Positions 5,580 to 7,854 of a stretch of DNA of 7,854 nt are shown here, piece by piece. The position numbers and the translations under genes are program-made. The stretch's first letter is position 1. Every line of letters starts with the position of its first letter. Source of the stretch: Methanocalculus sp. Lineage in GTDB: Archaea; Halobacteriota; Methanomicrobia; Methanomicrobiales; Methanocorpusculaceae. The notes beneath the pieces were generated by a model, which was not told the DNA's origin, did not search any database, and saw only the letters and a program-made list of their open reading frames with translations. The stretch covers positions 1-7,854 of the forward strand of contig NZ_JARVGN010000058.1 in the NCBI RefSeq assembly GCF_029762515.1, given 5' to 3'.

Positions 5580-6698
5580 ATGCCATCTATCCCTAAGCAA
5601 TGCTTTCTAATAATTTCCGATGCCGAGAATTCGAATAATATTGATGATAATGGAACTAAAACCAAAGAAAAATCACTTCTAAGGGTGAAAATTGATGAGG
5701 TTTTTAATTCATTTGGATATTCTGTTATTGATGCAATGAGTATTTTTGAATCAGGTGACAATTATTGTAAAATTTGTAAATTGATTTTATCATCTGCATT
5801 TGGAATTGCAGTTATTACAAAAGATACAAAGGAAAGATCGCTAAAAAATATTTATCTCGAAATCGGATTGATGATAGCATATGGAAAAGAAGTGATTATC
5901 ATCACAAATGATCGGCAAAGCCTTGCATCCGATTTATTAGGTAAAGGAAACTTAGAATATCTAGATTTCATCGATATGCAGAAAAAATTAAAGAGTTGGT
6001 TAGAAAATTTCTATAAAGAGTCAAGTTACTATACAGATATCGCAGAGATTTATTTTCAGGATAGTGATTATGAATATTCCTTTGAGTTTTATAAAAAAGC
6101 TATCATGTATGGTGATGATACAGCCATAAGAAACCTAAAAGATAACTTTGGGAGAGATCAACTAAAAAAACTTAAGATATCAAATAGACTTCAAACAGAG
6201 ATAAACAAATTTATTGATGATGTTGAGGCAATAAAAACTGGGCATAAGAAAATAGTTCATCATAGGAATATTCCATCAATTGCACTATCATTAACTGATC
6301 TCCCTGAAGGATGGTTTCAAGGAAGAACGAAGGTCGAGGGGAATTATTGGGAGCATACTTCAACTTTCAGAATTACCAGACGGAAAGAAGGATATCCAAC
6401 AATTAAGTCAGTAATTTATCGTTATAATTCAATTGAAGGTGCAAGACTTGGTTATCAAAACGCAAAAGAAAAACAACAAACTGAATCCAATACATTTAAC
6501 TTATATGATCCAAAAATAGGTGAAGAAAGTTATGGATATATTAGTAGATATCCCCTAGCACTGGTAATATTCCGAAGAGCAAATTTGCTCACTCGCACAG
6601 AATATGTGTGTGATAAAACCGATCCTAATTTTACTGAGGCTAGTAATTACGCAAAATTACTTGACAATAAAATTCTATCATGCTTAAAGACATTGTAA
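5580..6698 (+). CDS. TIR / nucleoside-deoxyribosyltransferase-like fold protein with TPR-like middle and unknown C-terminal domain
   Basis: The protein has 372 residues from ATG 5580. Residues 7-145 form an alternating alpha/beta domain: CFLIISDA (8-15), FGYSVIDAM (45-53), a strand at FGIAVIT (74-80), NIYLEIGLMIAYGKEVIIIT (90-109) and SDLLG (117-121). The YLEIGLMIAYGK pattern is typical of nucleotide-binding TIR-like and deoxyribosyltransferase-like domains, where the Glu (E94 here) is the usual catalytic residue; NAD or nucleotide cleavage is inferred. Residues 147-190 resemble one TPR/Sel1-type repeat (YTDIAEIYF, YSFEFYKKAIMYGDD). Residues 234-368 are a separate beta-rich domain starting LSLTDLPEGWF and containing IGEESYGY and YPLALVIFRRANL, which resembles ligand-binding domains of archaeal surface proteins; here there is no signal peptide or membrane segment, so it is cytosolic. 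TTG at 5535 is an alternative start, with AGGA 10 nt upstream. The gene is very AT-rich. A defence role is likely but unproven. Confidence 0.75.
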   Translation: MPSIPKQCFLIISDAENSNNIDDNGTKTKEKSLLRVKIDEVFNSFGYSVIDAMSIFESGDNYCKICKLILSSAFGIAVITKDTKERSLKNIYLEIGLMIAYGKEVIIITNDRQSLASDLLGKGNLEYLDFIDMQKKLKSWLENFYKESSYYTDIAEIYFQDSDYEYSFEFYKKAIMYGDDTAIRNLKDNFGRDQLKKLKISNRLQTEINKFIDDVEAIKTGHKKIVHHRNIPSIALSLTDLPEGWFQGRTKVEGNYWEHTSTFRITRRKEGYPTIKSVIYRYNSIEGARLGYQNAKEKQQTESNTFNLYDPKIGEESYGYISRYPLALVIFRRANLLTRTEYVCDKTDPNFTEASNYAKLLDNKILSCLKTL

Positions 6699-6782
6699 AG
6701 AGCAAATATGACGTTTAATGCCTCCTCGCTATTTCATATGAATTAGTTCAACTTCAGCATATCAGGCCTGTTGTGAATCTTA

Positions 6783-6790
6783 GGTATATA
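6783..6790 (+). promoter_or_regulatory. TATA-like box, probable mrr promoter
   Basis: GGTATATA (followed by ttc) is the only clear TATA-like word between the preceding stop and mrr. It would start transcription near 6812 and give a leader of about 165 nt. Confidence 0.4.
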
Positions 6791-6830
6791 TTCTGAAACA
6801 AAACGATCCAGAATGGCCAACATAAGAGTG

Positions 6831-6967
6831 AATAAATCCAACAACCTCATTTTACTCAAACAACGAATTCCCACAAACCATTCTTCTAATCACCCCCTAA
6901 AGACCGTCGAAGCCCCACACCACAACCCTCCAAACCTTTTTCCCATCACCCCCGAATATCCTTCCTC
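6831..6967 (+). other. Long G-depleted, C-rich leader before mrr
   Basis: On the plus strand these 137 bases hold, by my count, only 6 G against about 56 C. The segment ends directly at the mrr ribosome binding site. Such RNA would be nearly unable to form G-C stems, so it would be an open, C-rich leader. On the minus strand it would be a G-rich strand. In the minus-strand frame covering about 6745-6975 there is only a broken reading frame with a stop near 6890, so it is not a gene I can support. It could also be a copy of a dispersed intergenic repeat. Confidence 0.5.
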
Positions 6968-6972
6968 AGGAG
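6968..6972 (+). promoter_or_regulatory. Ribosome binding site of mrr
   Basis: AGGAG lies 6 nt before the ATG at 6979 and is the first G cluster after the G-poor leader. It decides the start of mrr. Confidence 0.7.
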
Positions 6973-6978
6973 AATACC

Positions 6979-7854
6979 ATGCCCGTTCCCGATTATCAAA
7001 CAATGATGCTACCTGTCCTGAGATGTATTTCAGATGGAAAAGAACACGAAAGGAAGGTTATTCGCAAGCAAATAGCAGATATTTTTCATCTTACAGACGA
7101 TGATCTCGCTGAAAAAATACCGAGCGGTAACCAGTCTACCTTTGATAACCGAGTCGGATGGGCCATGACCTATCTGAAGAAGTCTGGTCTACTAATAACC
7201 CCTCGGCGTGGAGTTGCTCAAATTAGCAACCGTGGCAAAGAGGTTTTAAATGAGAGGCCTGAAAAAATTGATGAAAAATTTCTTGAGCGGTTCGAGGAAT
7301 ATCGTGATTTTAAAGCTCTCCGGCATGAGAAGAAGGGTGGCGAATTGAGAGGCAGAGGTGAACAGGATAGCACACCATTAGTACTCACACCTGATGAAAA
7401 TATTCGCAAGATTTATCTCGAGATCCGGAACCAGCTTGCAGACGAGATTCTTGAGAAGGTTATGGAATGCTCCCCGAAATTCTTTGAGAAGCTTGTTGTG
7501 GATCTGCTTGTGGCAATGGGCTATGGCGGCTCACGGGAAGATGCAGGGCAGGCGGTCGGAAAGAGTGGGGATGACGGTATCGACGGGATGATCAAGGAGG
7601 ACCGGCTTGGTCTGGACGTGGTCAACATACAGGCAAAGCGGTGGCAGAACACCGTTGGCAGACCGGATATACAGGCATTTGTCGGGAGCCTTGCGGGGAA
7701 CAGGGCAAAAAAGGGCGTTTTCATCACCACCTCAAAATTTTCAGCTGATGCCTATGATTATGTCAGGAGAATTGAACAGAAGGTGGTTCTCATAGATGGC
7801 AGGCAGTTAGCCGAATATCTGATCGATTTTGATATCGGCGTCTCAAAAGAAGCG
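6979..7854 (+). CDS. mrr: Mrr-type restriction endonuclease, C-terminal end missing
   Basis: The frame encodes 292 residues and runs off the right edge; E. coli Mrr has about 304, so only a few residues are missing. Residues 5-90 match the Mrr N-terminal winged-helix domain (YQTMMLPVLRCISDG, FDNRVGWAMTYLKKSGLL, ISNRGKEVL). Residues 160-283 are the PD-(D/E)XK catalytic domain: FFEKLVVDLLVAMGYGGS (168-185), GDDGIDG (197-203, with D202 in the active site), NIQAKRW (216-222, the QAK motif), VGRPDIQAFVGSL (226-238) and KGVFITTSKFS (245-255). Mrr enzymes are type IV nucleases that cut DNA carrying foreign methylation, with a nucleoid location. The middle linker (about 110-140) is charged and poorly conserved. 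It has its own promoter-like sequence and a good AGGAG site, so it is not in an operon with the upstream gene. Its GC content is similar to hsdM, unlike its direct neighbour. Confidence 0.95.
   Translation, partial: MPVPDYQTMMLPVLRCISDGKEHERKVIRKQIADIFHLTDDDLAEKIPSGNQSTFDNRVGWAMTYLKKSGLLITPRRGVAQISNRGKEVLNERPEKIDEKFLERFEEYRDFKALRHEKKGGELRGRGEQDSTPLVLTPDENIRKIYLEIRNQLADEILEKVMECSPKFFEKLVVDLLVAMGYGGSREDAGQAVGKSGDDGIDGMIKEDRLGLDVVNIQAKRWQNTVGRPDIQAFVGSLAGNRAKKGVFITTSKFSADAYDYVRRIEQKVVLIDGRQLAEYLIDFDIGVSKEA

Noticed and set aside
6745..6978. Minus-strand reading frame ending in ILDRFVSEYIPKIHNRPDMLKLN-like residues opposite the mrr leader
   Set aside because: It is interrupted by a TGA near 6890, has no ribosome binding site, and half of it comes from the G-skewed segment; it may be a repeat-derived frame rather than a gene.
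6813..7103. Plus-strand frame of 96 codons across the mrr leader and the mrr 5' end
   Set aside because: It overlaps mrr in another frame and has a low-complexity Pro/His/Asn translation driven by the C-rich DNA.
1..7854. tRNA, rRNA, CRISPR array or complete insertion sequence
   Set aside because: No cloverleaf, repeated direct units with spacers, transposase motifs or terminal inverted repeats were visible on either strand.

Overview
The window looks like an accessory defence region of a euryarchaeon, most likely a methanogen of the Methanomicrobiales type. This lineage call is an inference. It rests on AT-rich TATA-like boxes centred about 26 nt before start codons with no ribosome binding site (hsdM), on other genes with strong GGAGGTGA-type Shine-Dalgarno sites, and on the absence of bacterial -35/-10 promoters that I can see.

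Left part (1-4066, minus strand): a tightly coupled type I restriction-modification operon running leftward. It reads hsdM (4066-2270), then a 655-residue SIR2-family protein (2273-306), then the first 102 codons of hsdS (306-1, cut by the window edge). The junctions overlap by 4 nt (GTGA) and 1 nt (TGATG), so the three genes are almost certainly translated together. hsdR is not seen and may lie beyond the left edge. The SIR2-family protein keeps the NAD-handling residues, so the operon appears to combine a DNA-modification system with a potential NAD-depleting toxin.

Middle (4067-4887): the hsdM promoter, a short unidentified minus-strand ORF (4531-4190) that looks like the remains of a longer gene, and about 350 bp with no convincing gene.

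Right part (4888-7854, plus strand): four genes. They are a small divergent GIY-YIG-like protein, a 48-residue basic protein with a strong ribosome binding site, a TIR/deoxyribosyltransferase-like fold protein with a novel-looking C-terminal domain, and an Mrr-type restriction endonuclease cut by the window end. The Mrr gene is preceded by a leader almost devoid of G. Sample lines from the middle genes (near 30% GC at 5821-5880) are far more AT-rich than hsdM (55% at 2701-2760) or mrr (52% at 7621-7680), which suggests a mosaic assembled by transfer.

Taken together: one enzyme set that marks and checks DNA (HsdM/HsdS), one nuclease that in known relatives attacks modified DNA (Mrr), and two proteins with folds used for NAD or nucleotide breakdown in immunity (SIR2, TIR-like). 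The most interesting candidate system is the SIR2 gene placed inside the hsd operon, which resembles in layout the PrrC anticodon nuclease inside the Ecoprr type I operon.
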